A DNA stretch of 64,000 nt. Origin: Serinibacter arcticus (GTDB lineage: Bacteria; Actinomycetota; Actinomycetes; Actinomycetales; Beutenbergiaceae). The translations under genes were made by a program, and so were the position numbers. Below are positions 32,646-40,464 of the stretch, piece by piece. Positions within the stretch are counted from its first letter, which is position 1. Each line of letters begins with the position of its first letter. Under the pieces are notes generated by a model, which did not search any database, was not told where the DNA came from, and saw only the letters and a program-made list of their open reading frames with translations. The DNA is taken from contig NZ_RHPJ01000001.1 of NCBI RefSeq assembly GCF_004786095.1, forward strand, positions 868,001 through 932,000. The letters run 5' to 3'.

Positions 32646-33824
32646 GTGCTCGAGGCGAGGAACCCGGCGCGCCCGGCGTGGACGGCGGCGACCGGCACGG
32701 CGCTGCGCGTCGCGCAGGAGGTCCTGCTGCACGGGCCGCTCTCCCGCGCCGAGCTCGCGCGCCGCTTCGACCTGACCCCGGGCACCCTCACGCGCATCAC
32801 GAAGGCCCTGATGGACGAGGGTGTGCTCACCGATGCCGGAGCGGCCGGCGCGGCGTCGGCGGCCGGCGCCTCCGCCGTCGTCGACGAGGCCAGGCTCGGG
32901 CGCCCCTCGCAACCCCTCGACGTCGTGGGCGACGGACTCGAGTTCGTCGGCGTCAAGGTGACCGGTGACCACGCCTACGCGGTGCGGACGACCGTGCGCG
33001 CCGAGGTGCTGCGCAGCGCCGACGCCGACCTGCCGTCGGCCGATCCGGCCGCGGTGAGCGACGTCGTCGCCGACCTCGTGACGAGGCTCGGCGACGGCGC
33101 CGCGCGCGTCGGGGTGAGCGTCGGCGGACACGTCACCGCGACCGCCGTGCGCCACGGCCCGTTCCTCGACTGGAACGAGGTGCCGTTCGGCGCGCTGCTG
33201 GCCGAGCGCCTCGGCCGCGCCCCGGTGCTCAGCAACGACGTCGTCGCCATCACGGAGGCGACGCACTGGTTCGGCGAGGCGCGCGGGCGCGACCGGTTCG
33301 CGCTGGTGACGATCGGCGCGGGCACGGGGCTGGGCCTCGTCACGCACGGCCGCATCGTGATGGACGACGACGTCGGGCTGGGACTGGTCGGCCACCTCCC
33401 CCTGGACCCCTTCGGACCCGTGTGCCACCTCGGCCACCGCGGTTGCGCGGACGCGGTGCTGACGACCTCGGCGCTGACGACTGCCGCGTCCGTCGCCCTG
33501 GGCCGCGCGCTGACCCACGGCGAGGTCCTCGCGCTCGCGGGGGCCGGCGATCCCGCGGCCCGCCGCGTGGTCGAGGACGCTGCCCGCGTGCTCGGAAAGC
33601 TCGTCGCCCTCGTCGCGAACATCACCATGCCGCAGCTCGTGGTGATCGGCGGCGAGGGGGCGCCACTGATGGACGTGGCCGGACAGGTGGTGCGCGACGC
33701 CGTCGCCGCCGACCGCGACCCGCGCGCGGCAACCGTGGCGATCACGGTGCAGGAGGGCGGCCTCGCCGCCTGGGCGCGCGGCGCGGCCGTCATCGCGATC
33801 CAGGACTTCGTCGGCGCCCGCTGA
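32646..33824 (+). CDS. ROK-family transcriptional regulator
   Basis: A 392-residue ROK regulator (NagC/XylR type). An N-terminal winged helix at about 15-70 (LSRAELARRFDLTPGTLTRITKALMDEGVL) precedes a sugar-kinase-like ROK domain. ROK features are the ATP/sugar loop TIGAGTGLGLV (about 220) and the zinc motif in PVCHLGHRGCADA (C-x2-GH-x-GC, about 258-268). It probably binds a galactose-type sugar rather than phosphorylating it. It is divergent from the GH36 gene, its likely target. The GTG start is at 32646; a hairpin follows the stop. Confidence 0.93.
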   Translation: MLEARNPARPAWTAATGTALRVAQEVLLHGPLSRAELARRFDLTPGTLTRITKALMDEGVLTDAGAAGAASAAGASAVVDEARLGRPSQPLDVVGDGLEFVGVKVTGDHAYAVRTTVRAEVLRSADADLPSADPAAVSDVVADLVTRLGDGAARVGVSVGGHVTATAVRHGPFLDWNEVPFGALLAERLGRAPVLSNDVVAITEATHWFGEARGRDRFALVTIGAGTGLGLVTHGRIVMDDDVGLGLVGHLPLDPFGPVCHLGHRGCADAVLTTSALTTAASVALGRALTHGEVLALAGAGDPAARRVVEDAARVLGKLVALVANITMPQLVVIGGEGAPLMDVAGQVVRDAVAADRDPRAATVAITVQEGGLAAWARGAAVIAIQDFVGAR

Positions 33825-33855
33825 CCCAGCGCCCACCCCACCCCACCCCACCCGC

Positions 33856-33910
33856 CGAGCAAGCCTCAGGGGTCGTTATCGCGCTGATAACGACCCCTGA
33901 GGCTTGCTCG
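33856..33910. terminator. Perfect 25-bp hairpin (copy related to 62314)
   Basis: Arms 33856-33880 and 33886-33910 are perfectly complementary over 25 bp, with the loop GCGCT. It lies between the convergent ROK and AI-2E genes. The core GGGGTCGT..TCGCGCT..AACGACCCC recurs at 62329-62357. Confidence 0.88.
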
Positions 33911-33927
33911 CGGGGAGGGCGGGCTGC

Positions 33928-35232
33928 TCAGTCCCGCGGTTCCGGGGGCGACGGCGGCGCCTCCGCCGGGGCGGGGGTCGCCAGCAGCGCCGCTGCGCCG
34001 GCCGCACCGGAGGCCGCCTCCGCCTCGCGCTCGGCCGCCTCGGCCTCCTGCGCCGCCTCGCGCTCGGCCGGCTCGCGCTGCGCGTCGCGGGCCGCCGCTG
34101 CCGCGACGGCGACGGGAGCGACGGCGTGGTCGCCCGTCAGCCAGCGCAGCCACGTCGTGCGCGGATCGCCCTCGAGGACCACCGCGCGCACCAGCAGCGT
34201 GAGCGGGATCGCCAGGATCGCGCCCAGCGGGCCGATCACGAAGGTCCAGAACAGCACGGAGAAGAAGCTGAGCGTCAGACTCAGGCTGACGGCGTCGCTG
34301 ACGAACTTGGGCTGGACCAGCACCTGCAGCACCACGTTCGCCACGCAGTAGACCGCGATCACCGCGAGCATCAGCGGCCACCCGCCGACCATCAGCGCGA
34401 GCACCGCCGGCGGCACGAGGCCGAGCACGAACCCGATGTTCGGGATGAAGTTGGTGACGAAGGACAGCACGGCCCACACCGCCGCGGCCGGCACGCCCAG
34501 CATCCACAGCGCGACGCCGTCGATCACCGCGACGGCGGCACCGAAGGTCGCGTTGACCGTGAAGTAGCGGCGCACCGCGCCGTTGTAGTCGCGGAACCGC
34601 GCGACCGTGGCGGCGCGCTCGAGACCGTAGGTGCGCTCGGCACCGGTGTAGCGGGCGCCGTCGACGGCCATGAAGATCACGTAGGCGAGCACGAGGAAGA
34701 ACCCCGTCAGCACGCCCAGCAGGGCCCCGCCCAGCGGCGACGCCCACGAGACGATCGACGACGGCTCGAGCAGGTTCGAGATCGCGTCGGCGATCTGCGA
34801 CCCGAACCCGAGACCCTCGACCCACGTCAGCAGCCCCTGCGCGGAGTCCTGCAGCTCGTCGGAGTACTCCACGACGAGGTCGACGAACTCCAGGCCCGCC
34901 CACGTCAGCAGCAGCGCGAGCACCGCGAGGATCACGTAGGCCACCAGGACGACGGCGGTCGTCCCCGCCCACCTGGGCCAACCACGCCGGTCGAACGGGT
35001 GCCGCACGGGGTGGCAGATGATCACGATCACCGCGCCCAGCAGCAGCGGGCCGAGGAACTCGCGGCCGAGGTGCAGTCCCACCAGGGCGACGACGGCGGC
35101 CGCGAAGCCGACGAGGATCGTCACCATCGAGGCGGGGGCGGGGGGCGAGGGCGTCACCGACGTCGGTGCGGAGCGGAGCGCGGGGGCGGTCGTCGGAACC
35201 GGGGCGGATTCCGGAAGAGGTGCGGGTGCCAC
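33928..35232 (-). CDS. AI-2E-family transporter (PerM-like permease)
   Basis: A 434-residue membrane protein of the AI-2E/PerM family, with about eight helices. The family core is FTVNATFGAAVAVIDGVALWMLGVP and the block TNFIPNIGFVLGLVPPAVLAL (about 265-290), with LVQPKFVSDAVSLSLTLSF after it. N-terminal (about 1-35) and C-terminal (about 370-434) extensions are low-complexity Pro/Ala/Glu sequences. Family members export small molecules or act as Na+(Li+)/H+ antiporters; the substrate here is unknown. Start GTG. Confidence 0.9.
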   Translation of the reverse strand: MAPAPLPESAPVPTTAPALRSAPTSVTPSPPAPASMVTILVGFAAAVVALVGLHLGREFLGPLLLGAVIVIICHPVRHPFDRRGWPRWAGTTAVVLVAYVILAVLALLLTWAGLEFVDLVVEYSDELQDSAQGLLTWVEGLGFGSQIADAISNLLEPSSIVSWASPLGGALLGVLTGFFLVLAYVIFMAVDGARYTGAERTYGLERAATVARFRDYNGAVRRYFTVNATFGAAVAVIDGVALWMLGVPAAAVWAVLSFVTNFIPNIGFVLGLVPPAVLALMVGGWPLMLAVIAVYCVANVVLQVLVQPKFVSDAVSLSLTLSFFSVLFWTFVIGPLGAILAIPLTLLVRAVVLEGDPRTTWLRWLTGDHAVAPVAVAAAAARDAQREPAEREAAQEAEAAEREAEAASGAAGAAALLATPAPAEAPPSPPEPRD

Positions 35233-35290
35233 GCGGTCAGGCTAGCCGCAACCCGCGGGCCGGCGTCGGTGCCGCGGCACCCGGACGGGA

Positions 35291-36886
35291 TCAGTACCCG
35301 AGGAAGACGTCCGTCCGGATCCTGCGCACGCCCGCCGCCCTGGCGGCGTCGGTGACGGCGGCGACGGCGATCGGCGAGCCCGACACCATCACCTCGCGCT
35401 CGGCGAGGTCCGGCACGGCGGCGGCCAGCACGTCGGGCGTGAGGGCAGCGCCCTCGACCACGCGCCAGCCGGCCGGGACGGCGTCGCGCGAGACGCCCGG
35501 CGGGACGACGAGCACGAGCTGGACGCCCGCGGGCAGCTGCGCGCGCGCGGGCATCGAGCCGGACACCCCGCCACCGGGGATCTGCGGCGCGGCGGCCGTG
35601 ACGACGTCGAGGACGTCCGCCACGTCCTTCACGGCGTGCACGAGGACCACGTCTAGCGCCTCGAGCGAACCGCGCGCCACGGCGTCGAGCTGCGACAGGA
35701 ACGGCGTGACGCCGATACCGGCACCGACGAGCGCGAGGCGCGCCTCGCGCTCGGGCAGCAGGAAGTCGCCGCCGACGGAGGTGACGGCGAGCGTCGACCC
35801 CGGCTCGAGCGTCGCGAGGGCCGCCTTGACCGGGCTGGGCGTCGCGCCCGGGGTGGCGGCGACGCGCGTGACCAGGCGGACCTGGCCGCCGGCGGGGTCC
35901 GAGGCCACGCTGAGCACGCGACGGCGACCGCGGACGTCGCGCATCCCGGCCTGCGGGACGTCGATCTCCACGTACTGGCCGGGACGGACGCGCAGCGGGG
36001 CCGACGGCGTGAAGGTGAGGTCGAGGAGGTCGCCGCTGCGGCGTGCGCCGTCGAGCCGCAGCACGACCCGGTGGCGCATGCCGAACACGAACGCGACGAC
36101 GTTGCCGACGGCGAGCGCCAGCTCCGGGGTGACCAGCGGCGCGTGCACGTACAGGGGCAGCACGGACACGACGGCCACGAGCACGCCGACCAGCAGCCGC
36201 TGCCAGCGGCGCGGGGGCGTGGTGAGCGGCTCGCTCAGCATGAACGCGGCGAGGAACAGGATCGGGCTGGAGCCGACCGCGAACGTCACGGCCTGCCCGA
36301 GCGCCAGCCCCGAGGAGGTGTAGCCGAGGATCGTCAGCGCGACGGCGGGGACGACGAAGCTCAGCGCGTACAGCAGGCGTCGCGTGCGCCACAGGACGAG
36401 CAGCCCGGTGACCAGCACGACGGGCAGCAGCGCCTGGCTGCCGACCCACCAGATGCTCGCGCCGAACCCCGTCAGGCCGATGACGAGCAGACCGGCGACC
36501 GCGGGGTTGAGGACGTGGCGCCCGCGCCACGCGAGCACGTACTTCGAGACGCCCGCCGCGAGACCGGCCACGGCCAGCACGAGCAGGTCCTGCCCGTACC
36601 CGGGCCACAGCACGAGCGCGAGGATCAGGCCCGTGATGACCGACGACGGCGCGTGCGGCGCCGACCGCGTGAGCAGACCGCCCAGCACGGTGCCGGCGAA
36701 CGTCGCGGCGACGCCGACCACGAGGCTCAGCGCGATCGCACCGGGCGGGTAGGTCAGCCGGCCGACGGCCGCGAGCACGATCGCGACCAGGGCGATCACC
36801 ACGAGCGACACCGTCGCGAGCAGATACATCGAGATGCGGCCGAGGATGCCGTCCAGGCGGGCGAGGGGGCGGCGCAGCGTGCTCAT
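35291..36886 (-). CDS. Fused RnfD/NqrB-like membrane protein and ferredoxin-NAD(P) reductase-like domain
   Basis: A 531-residue fusion. The first about 310 residues hold eight to ten helices like NqrB/RnfD (SSVITGLILALVLWPG, HVLNPAVAGLLVIG, FAAFMLSEPLTTPPRRWQR-like region). The rest is a cytoplasmic FNR-type domain: the FAD region RVRPGQYVEIDVPQ and RRVLSVAS, the nucleotide region LALVGAGIGVTPFLSQL, and C-terminal VMVSGSPIAVAAV. The usual FMN-bearing SGAT of RnfD reads SSPI here. It likely takes electrons from NAD(P)H and passes them through the membrane to the flavinylated lipoprotein encoded upstream. ATGA overlap with apbE. Confidence 0.88.
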   Translation of the reverse strand: MSTLRRPLARLDGILGRISMYLLATVSLVVIALVAIVLAAVGRLTYPPGAIALSLVVGVAATFAGTVLGGLLTRSAPHAPSSVITGLILALVLWPGYGQDLLVLAVAGLAAGVSKYVLAWRGRHVLNPAVAGLLVIGLTGFGASIWWVGSQALLPVVLVTGLLVLWRTRRLLYALSFVVPAVALTILGYTSSGLALGQAVTFAVGSSPILFLAAFMLSEPLTTPPRRWQRLLVGVLVAVVSVLPLYVHAPLVTPELALAVGNVVAFVFGMRHRVVLRLDGARRSGDLLDLTFTPSAPLRVRPGQYVEIDVPQAGMRDVRGRRRVLSVASDPAGGQVRLVTRVAATPGATPSPVKAALATLEPGSTLAVTSVGGDFLLPEREARLALVGAGIGVTPFLSQLDAVARGSLEALDVVLVHAVKDVADVLDVVTAAAPQIPGGGVSGSMPARAQLPAGVQLVLVVPPGVSRDAVPAGWRVVEGAALTPDVLAAAVPDLAEREVMVSGSPIAVAAVTDAARAAGVRRIRTDVFLGY

Positions 36887-37833
36887 GCGAACACCTCTCC
36901 GTAGGCGAGCGGGGCGGGGCGGACGTCGGCGCCCTGCGCGTCGGCCGGGCCGGGCAGTCCGGCCGAGCGCAGCGGTCCGCGCGCGGGCATCACGACGACG
37001 GCGTGCACGCCGTCGAGCGCCGTGAGCACCTGCTCGGGCGGCAGGAAGAACGCCGCGGTGGAGGCGGCGTCGGCGAGCATGGCCGTCCGCGCGACGGCCC
37101 AGGTCGCGACGACGTCGCCGACCGGCCGACCGGTGCGGGCGTCGATCACGTGGTGCAGGCCCTCGGCCCACGCTCGGCGGTTGGTCGCCGAGGCGGCGAT
37201 GGCGGCGTCGCGCAGGCCCACCACACCGACGGCGCGCGAGGTGTCGAAGGGGTGCTCGAGCGCGACGCGCAGGGGCGCATCGCCGTCCGGACCGGGGCCG
37301 AGGTGGCGCATGTCGCCGCCCGCGTCGACCGTGAACGCCTTCTGACCGGCGCGCACGAGGATGTCGGCGACGAGGTCGACCAGGCGGCCCTTGCCGACGG
37401 CACCGACGTCGAGCACGGTGCCGCGGCGGACGGTGAGCAGCGCCGTCGTCCCCTGGAAGATGCCCTCCCAGGTGGGGACGGGGGCGGGGGCGCCGGGCAG
37501 CGGGGTCAGCCGGTAGCTCGCGTCGTAGCCGAGGTGCTCGAGCGCCGCGCCGACGAGGGGGTTCACCGCACCGTCGGTCGCCGTGTACAGGCGTGAGTAG
37601 AGGCGGAGCATCGCCTCGCCGTCGTGACCGACGGGGATCGTGCCGCCCTCCCGGCCGAGCGCCGTGACGAGCGAGTCCTGCCGGAAGCGGGACCACATGT
37701 AGTCGAACTCCGCGACGGCCGCCTGGATGCGTGCCTCGACGCTCAGCGGGAGCGTCTGCGGGGTGTCGATCCTCCAGTGCGTGCCGATGCCCTCGAAGAG
37801 CATGCGGCCAGCGGGTGGAGCAAGGTCAGGCAC
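36883..37833 (-). CDS. apbE: FAD:protein FMN transferase
   Basis: A 316-residue ApbE/FTR, which attaches FMN covalently to a Thr/Ser of target proteins using FAD. Motifs in order are GTHWRIDTP near the N-terminus, NPLVGAALEHLGYD, the conserved LDVGAVGKGRLVDLVADILV (about 155-175), FTVDAGGDMRHLG and, near the end, TWAVARTAMLADAASTAAFFL. The substrate is very probably the FMN-binding lipoprotein next to it. The GTG at 37833 overlaps that gene by 8 bases and has AAGGGCGAGG upstream; an ATG at 37803 is the alternative start. No signal peptide is evident, which is unusual for exported ApbE. Confidence 0.92.
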   Translation of the reverse strand: MPDLAPPAGRMLFEGIGTHWRIDTPQTLPLSVEARIQAAVAEFDYMWSRFRQDSLVTALGREGGTIPVGHDGEAMLRLYSRLYTATDGAVNPLVGAALEHLGYDASYRLTPLPGAPAPVPTWEGIFQGTTALLTVRRGTVLDVGAVGKGRLVDLVADILVRAGQKAFTVDAGGDMRHLGPGPDGDAPLRVALEHPFDTSRAVGVVGLRDAAIAASATNRRAWAEGLHHVIDARTGRPVGDVVATWAVARTAMLADAASTAAFFLPPEQVLTALDGVHAVVVMPARGPLRSAGLPGPADAQGADVRPAPLAYGEVFA

Positions 37834-38338
37834 CTGCCTCGCCCTTGATGGTCTCCACGGCCTCGTTGAAACCACCCGAGGTGAGCGAGGAGCCGGCGAC
37901 CTTGTCGACCTCGAGGTCGTCGAGGGCGACCCCGACGACGACGTCCGCGATGCCGTCGACGAACTCGCCCTGGTAGCGCACCGAGTTGGGGTTCTCGGCG
38001 TTGGAGACGACCTCGACCGCCGAGACCACGTCGGACGTCAGGGTGAGGGTGACCTCGATGCTCTCCGGGCCGCCCGGGGAGACGTAGGAGCCGGTGGCCG
38101 AGTAGGTGCCGTCGGCGTAGGTGCCGCCGGTCGACCCGTCGGCGGACGCGCCCTCCGAGGCATCCTCGGACGTCGACTCCGACGCCTGGTCGGAGGGCGT
38201 CGGCGAGGCGGTGGCCGACTCGGAGGCCGACCCGTTCTCGACTGCGTCGGTGGCCTCTCCCGTGCCGCACGCGGCGAGGGCTCCGACAGCGGCGAGCGAG
38301 GCTGCGACGGTCACGGCACGGCGCGCTGCGAGGGTCAT
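37826..38338 (-). CDS. FMN-binding-domain lipoprotein
   Basis: A 170-residue lipoprotein: signal peptide with lipobox LAAC (Cys about 24), a Ser/Glu/Thr-rich linker (about 30-70) and an FMN-binding domain (about 72-165). The domain starts GTYADGTYSATGSYVSPGGPESIEVTLTL and contains VAGSSLTSGGFNEAVETI, equivalent to the flavinylation motif (D-x-x-SGAT-x-T/S in most homologues); its Thr is the probable FMN site. It should carry electrons on the outer membrane face. The ATG follows GGAGGACCC. First gene of the electron-transfer operon. Confidence 0.9.
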   Translation of the reverse strand: MTLAARRAVTVAASLAAVGALAACGTGEATDAVENGSASESATASPTPSDQASESTSEDASEGASADGSTGGTYADGTYSATGSYVSPGGPESIEVTLTLTSDVVSAVEVVSNAENPNSVRYQGEFVDGIADVVVGVALDDLEVDKVAGSSLTSGGFNEAVETIKGEAGA

Positions 38339-38369
38339 GGGTCCTCCGGGGTCGATTGACGGATCAACT

Positions 38370-38408
38370 ACGTGACTGAGTGTTCCTCATCCACGTGAAC
38401 GAGTGTGT
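38370..38408. promoter_or_regulatory. 23-bp-period direct repeat upstream of the flavin operon
   Basis: ACGTGACTGAGTGTTC (38370-38385) recurs as ACGTGAACGAGTGTGT (38393-38408), 12 of 16 positions identical, spaced about two helical turns apart. It lies between the divergent FMN-lipoprotein and CAP genes and may be an operator pair. Confidence 0.45.
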
Positions 38409-38490
38409 AACACGGCCCTGTGAGTTTGCTGGGTGAGACGTGAGCGTGAGGTCAGGACGGGCGGCCGGAGCGGCAGGGCAGGATGGGGCT

Positions 38491-39582
38491 GTGGAAGCGA
38501 TCGGAGTGACGCGCGCACCGAGGCTCCGCGCGCCCCTGAGGTACCGCGTCGGGGTCGCCGTCGCGCTGGGCCTGGGACTTCTCGCGGGCTGCGCCAACCC
38601 GGCGCCGTGGCCGCCCGACGCCTCGCCCGAGCCGCCGCCGACCTCCACCACCACCGCCCCGCAGCCGACGCCCGCCCCGGCCCCGTCAGCCCCGTCGATC
38701 CCGTCCGCCGAACCGGTCGAGAGCCTCGCGCCGGTCGACCCCGCGCCCGCCGAGCCGTCGACGACCGCTCCCCCGGCCTCACCGACCCCCGCCCCGCCGG
38801 CGCCCGTCCCCGACGTCGCCGCGGGCCTGCGCTCCGCCGTCGACGCGCTCAACGCGGCCAGGGCCGACGCCGGAGCCGGCGCCCTCGCGCGGCACGACGG
38901 GCTGACGGCGCTCGCCCAGACCCAGGCCGACCACTACGGCCGGGGCGGTACGGAGTGGGACGGCGACCTCGGCGCGCAGCTCGCGGCGGCCGGCTTCGCC
39001 ACCGGTTCGGCGCTGGCCCGCAACGGCGGGGGCGTGGGCGACATCGGCGGTGCGGTGACCGCGTGGCTGGCCGACGGCGACGCCCGCGCCACGCTGACCG
39101 ACCCCGGCGTCAGCGCCGTCGGCCTCGCGCAGGCGACCCTGCCCGACGGCCGACCCATGGTCGTGGTGGTGGTCGGCTACCGCGCGGACGACGGTTCGAT
39201 CCCGGCCGCGTCGCAGGGTGCCGCCGAGGCGCTCGGGCTGACCAACGCCGAACGGGCCGCCTTCGGGCTGCCCGCCCTGACGATCAGCGAGGACCTGAAC
39301 CGCGCCGCCCAGGGGCAGGCGGACCACCAGGCCTCGATCCTGACGATGACGCACGACGGCAACGGGGGCCTCGGCGCCCGGCTCGGCGCCGTCGGGTACC
39401 GCGCCGGGGCCGAGAACGTGGCGGCCGGGCAGCGCTCGGTCGGCGAGGTCGTGCAGGGCTGGATCGACTCCCCCGGGCACCACGCCAACATCGTCAACCC
39501 CGACCTGACCGAGGTCGGCTTCGCCGTCGCGTTCGGCGCGGACGGTCGCTCGTACTGGGCCCAGGTGTTCGGGACGCGCTGA
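38491..39582 (+). CDS. Lipoprotein with two CAP/SCP domains
   Basis: A 363-residue predicted lipoprotein: signal peptide with lipobox LAGC (Cys about 35), a Pro/Thr/Ala-rich linker (about 36-105) and two CAP (SCP/PR1-like) domains. The second (about 245-363) is canonical: LTNAERAAFGLPAL, MTHDGNGGLGARL, GAENVAAGQRS and WIDSPGHHANIVNPD. The first (about 110-230) keeps ALNAARADAGAGALARHDGL but lacks the H/E ligands, so it is degenerate. CAP proteins bind lipids or act in the envelope; the role here is unknown. A GTG at 38491 is chosen because the signal peptide then has normal length. Confidence 0.88.
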   Translation: MEAIGVTRAPRLRAPLRYRVGVAVALGLGLLAGCANPAPWPPDASPEPPPTSTTTAPQPTPAPAPSAPSIPSAEPVESLAPVDPAPAEPSTTAPPASPTPAPPAPVPDVAAGLRSAVDALNAARADAGAGALARHDGLTALAQTQADHYGRGGTEWDGDLGAQLAAAGFATGSALARNGGGVGDIGGAVTAWLADGDARATLTDPGVSAVGLAQATLPDGRPMVVVVVGYRADDGSIPAASQGAAEALGLTNAERAAFGLPALTISEDLNRAAQGQADHQASILTMTHDGNGGLGARLGAVGYRAGAENVAAGQRSVGEVVQGWIDSPGHHANIVNPDLTEVGFAVAFGADGRSYWAQVFGTR

Positions 39583-39597
39583 GCGGGCGCGCGGACC

Positions 39598-40464
39598 TCA
39601 GCCGGGCAGCACGAGGACCGGCACCGGCGAGTGCCGCACGATCTTCGCGGCGCTGGAGCCGAGGAAGACGCGACGCACGACGTCGCCCCCGTGCGAGCCG
39701 ACCGCCAGGAGGTCGCCGCTCTCCCAGGCCACGGCGTCGACGGCCGCGCGCCAGTCCGGTCCCACCGCGAGCGTGACGTCGGCGGTCGGGTCGAGCCCGG
39801 CGGCCGCGGCCGCGCGCCCGAGCGCCCCCAGGGCGCGCTCGCTCCAGGCGGCCACGACGTCGTCCTCGGCGTCGAGCCCCACCTCGGGCGGGAACATGCT
39901 GCCCGCGAACCGTCCGAACGTCACGGCCGAGACACCGAGGTCACCCGCGCGGGCGAACGAGGCCACCTCGCCCAGCAGCCGCGCGTCGTCGGCCTCCGAC
40001 CACGCGGCCACGACGCGACGCAGCGGCGCCGGACGGTAGCCGCGCGGGGCCACGACCACGGGCACGGTGCTGGAGTGGGCGATGCGGTTCGCCGTCGCCC
40101 CGAGCGTGATCTGACCGAGCGCACCGTCCCGGCCCGATCCGAGGACGACCACGCACGGCGTGAAGCGCGCGACGGCGTCGAGGATCGCACCGGCGATCGA
40201 GCGGGCCTCGACGTGGTGCGTGCGCACCGCGACGTCCGGCGCGAGCGCCGCGAGCTCGACGACTCCGTGGCGCGTGGCCTCGTCGGCGCTCTCGGCGGCC
40301 CACTGCCGGAACTCACCGTCGACGTTGCCGGGCGCCGCGTGCCACGTCCGTACCGCGACGTGGACCAGCTCGACGTCCTCGCCGCGCGCCTGCGCGAGGG
40401 CCGCCCCGAGGGTCAGCGCGGAGCGTCCGCCCTTGTCGGGCGCGTAGGCGATGAGGACGGTCAC
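39598..40464 (-). CDS. Tandem universal stress protein (two Usp domains)
   Basis: A 288-residue protein with two Usp domains. Domain 1 (about 1-140) opens VTVLIAYAPDKGGRSAL and closes with VVVLGSGRDGALGQITLGATANRIAHSSTVPVVVAP, the ATP-binding G-x2-G-x9-G(S/T) pattern. Domain 2 (about 150-288) ends with LLAVGSHGGDVVRRVFLGSSAAKIVRHSPVPVLVLPG, also with the ATP loop. Such tandem ATP-binding Usps act in dormancy and stress in actinobacteria. The GTG overlaps the stop of the amino-acid permease upstream (GTGA), so they are co-translated. Confidence 0.92.
   Translation of the reverse strand: MTVLIAYAPDKGGRSALTLGAALAQARGEDVELVHVAVRTWHAAPGNVDGEFRQWAAESADEATRHGVVELAALAPDVAVRTHHVEARSIAGAILDAVARFTPCVVVLGSGRDGALGQITLGATANRIAHSSTVPVVVAPRGYRPAPLRRVVAAWSEADDARLLGEVASFARAGDLGVSAVTFGRFAGSMFPPEVGLDAEDDVVAAWSERALGALGRAAAAAGLDPTADVTLAVGPDWRAAVDAVAWESGDLLAVGSHGGDVVRRVFLGSSAAKIVRHSPVPVLVLPG

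Noticed and set aside
36071-36904. A 277-codon plus-strand frame opposite the RnfD/FNR fusion
   Set aside because: Composition is Arg/Asp/Gln/His-rich without any fold; the minus strand has well-defined membrane helices and FNR motifs.
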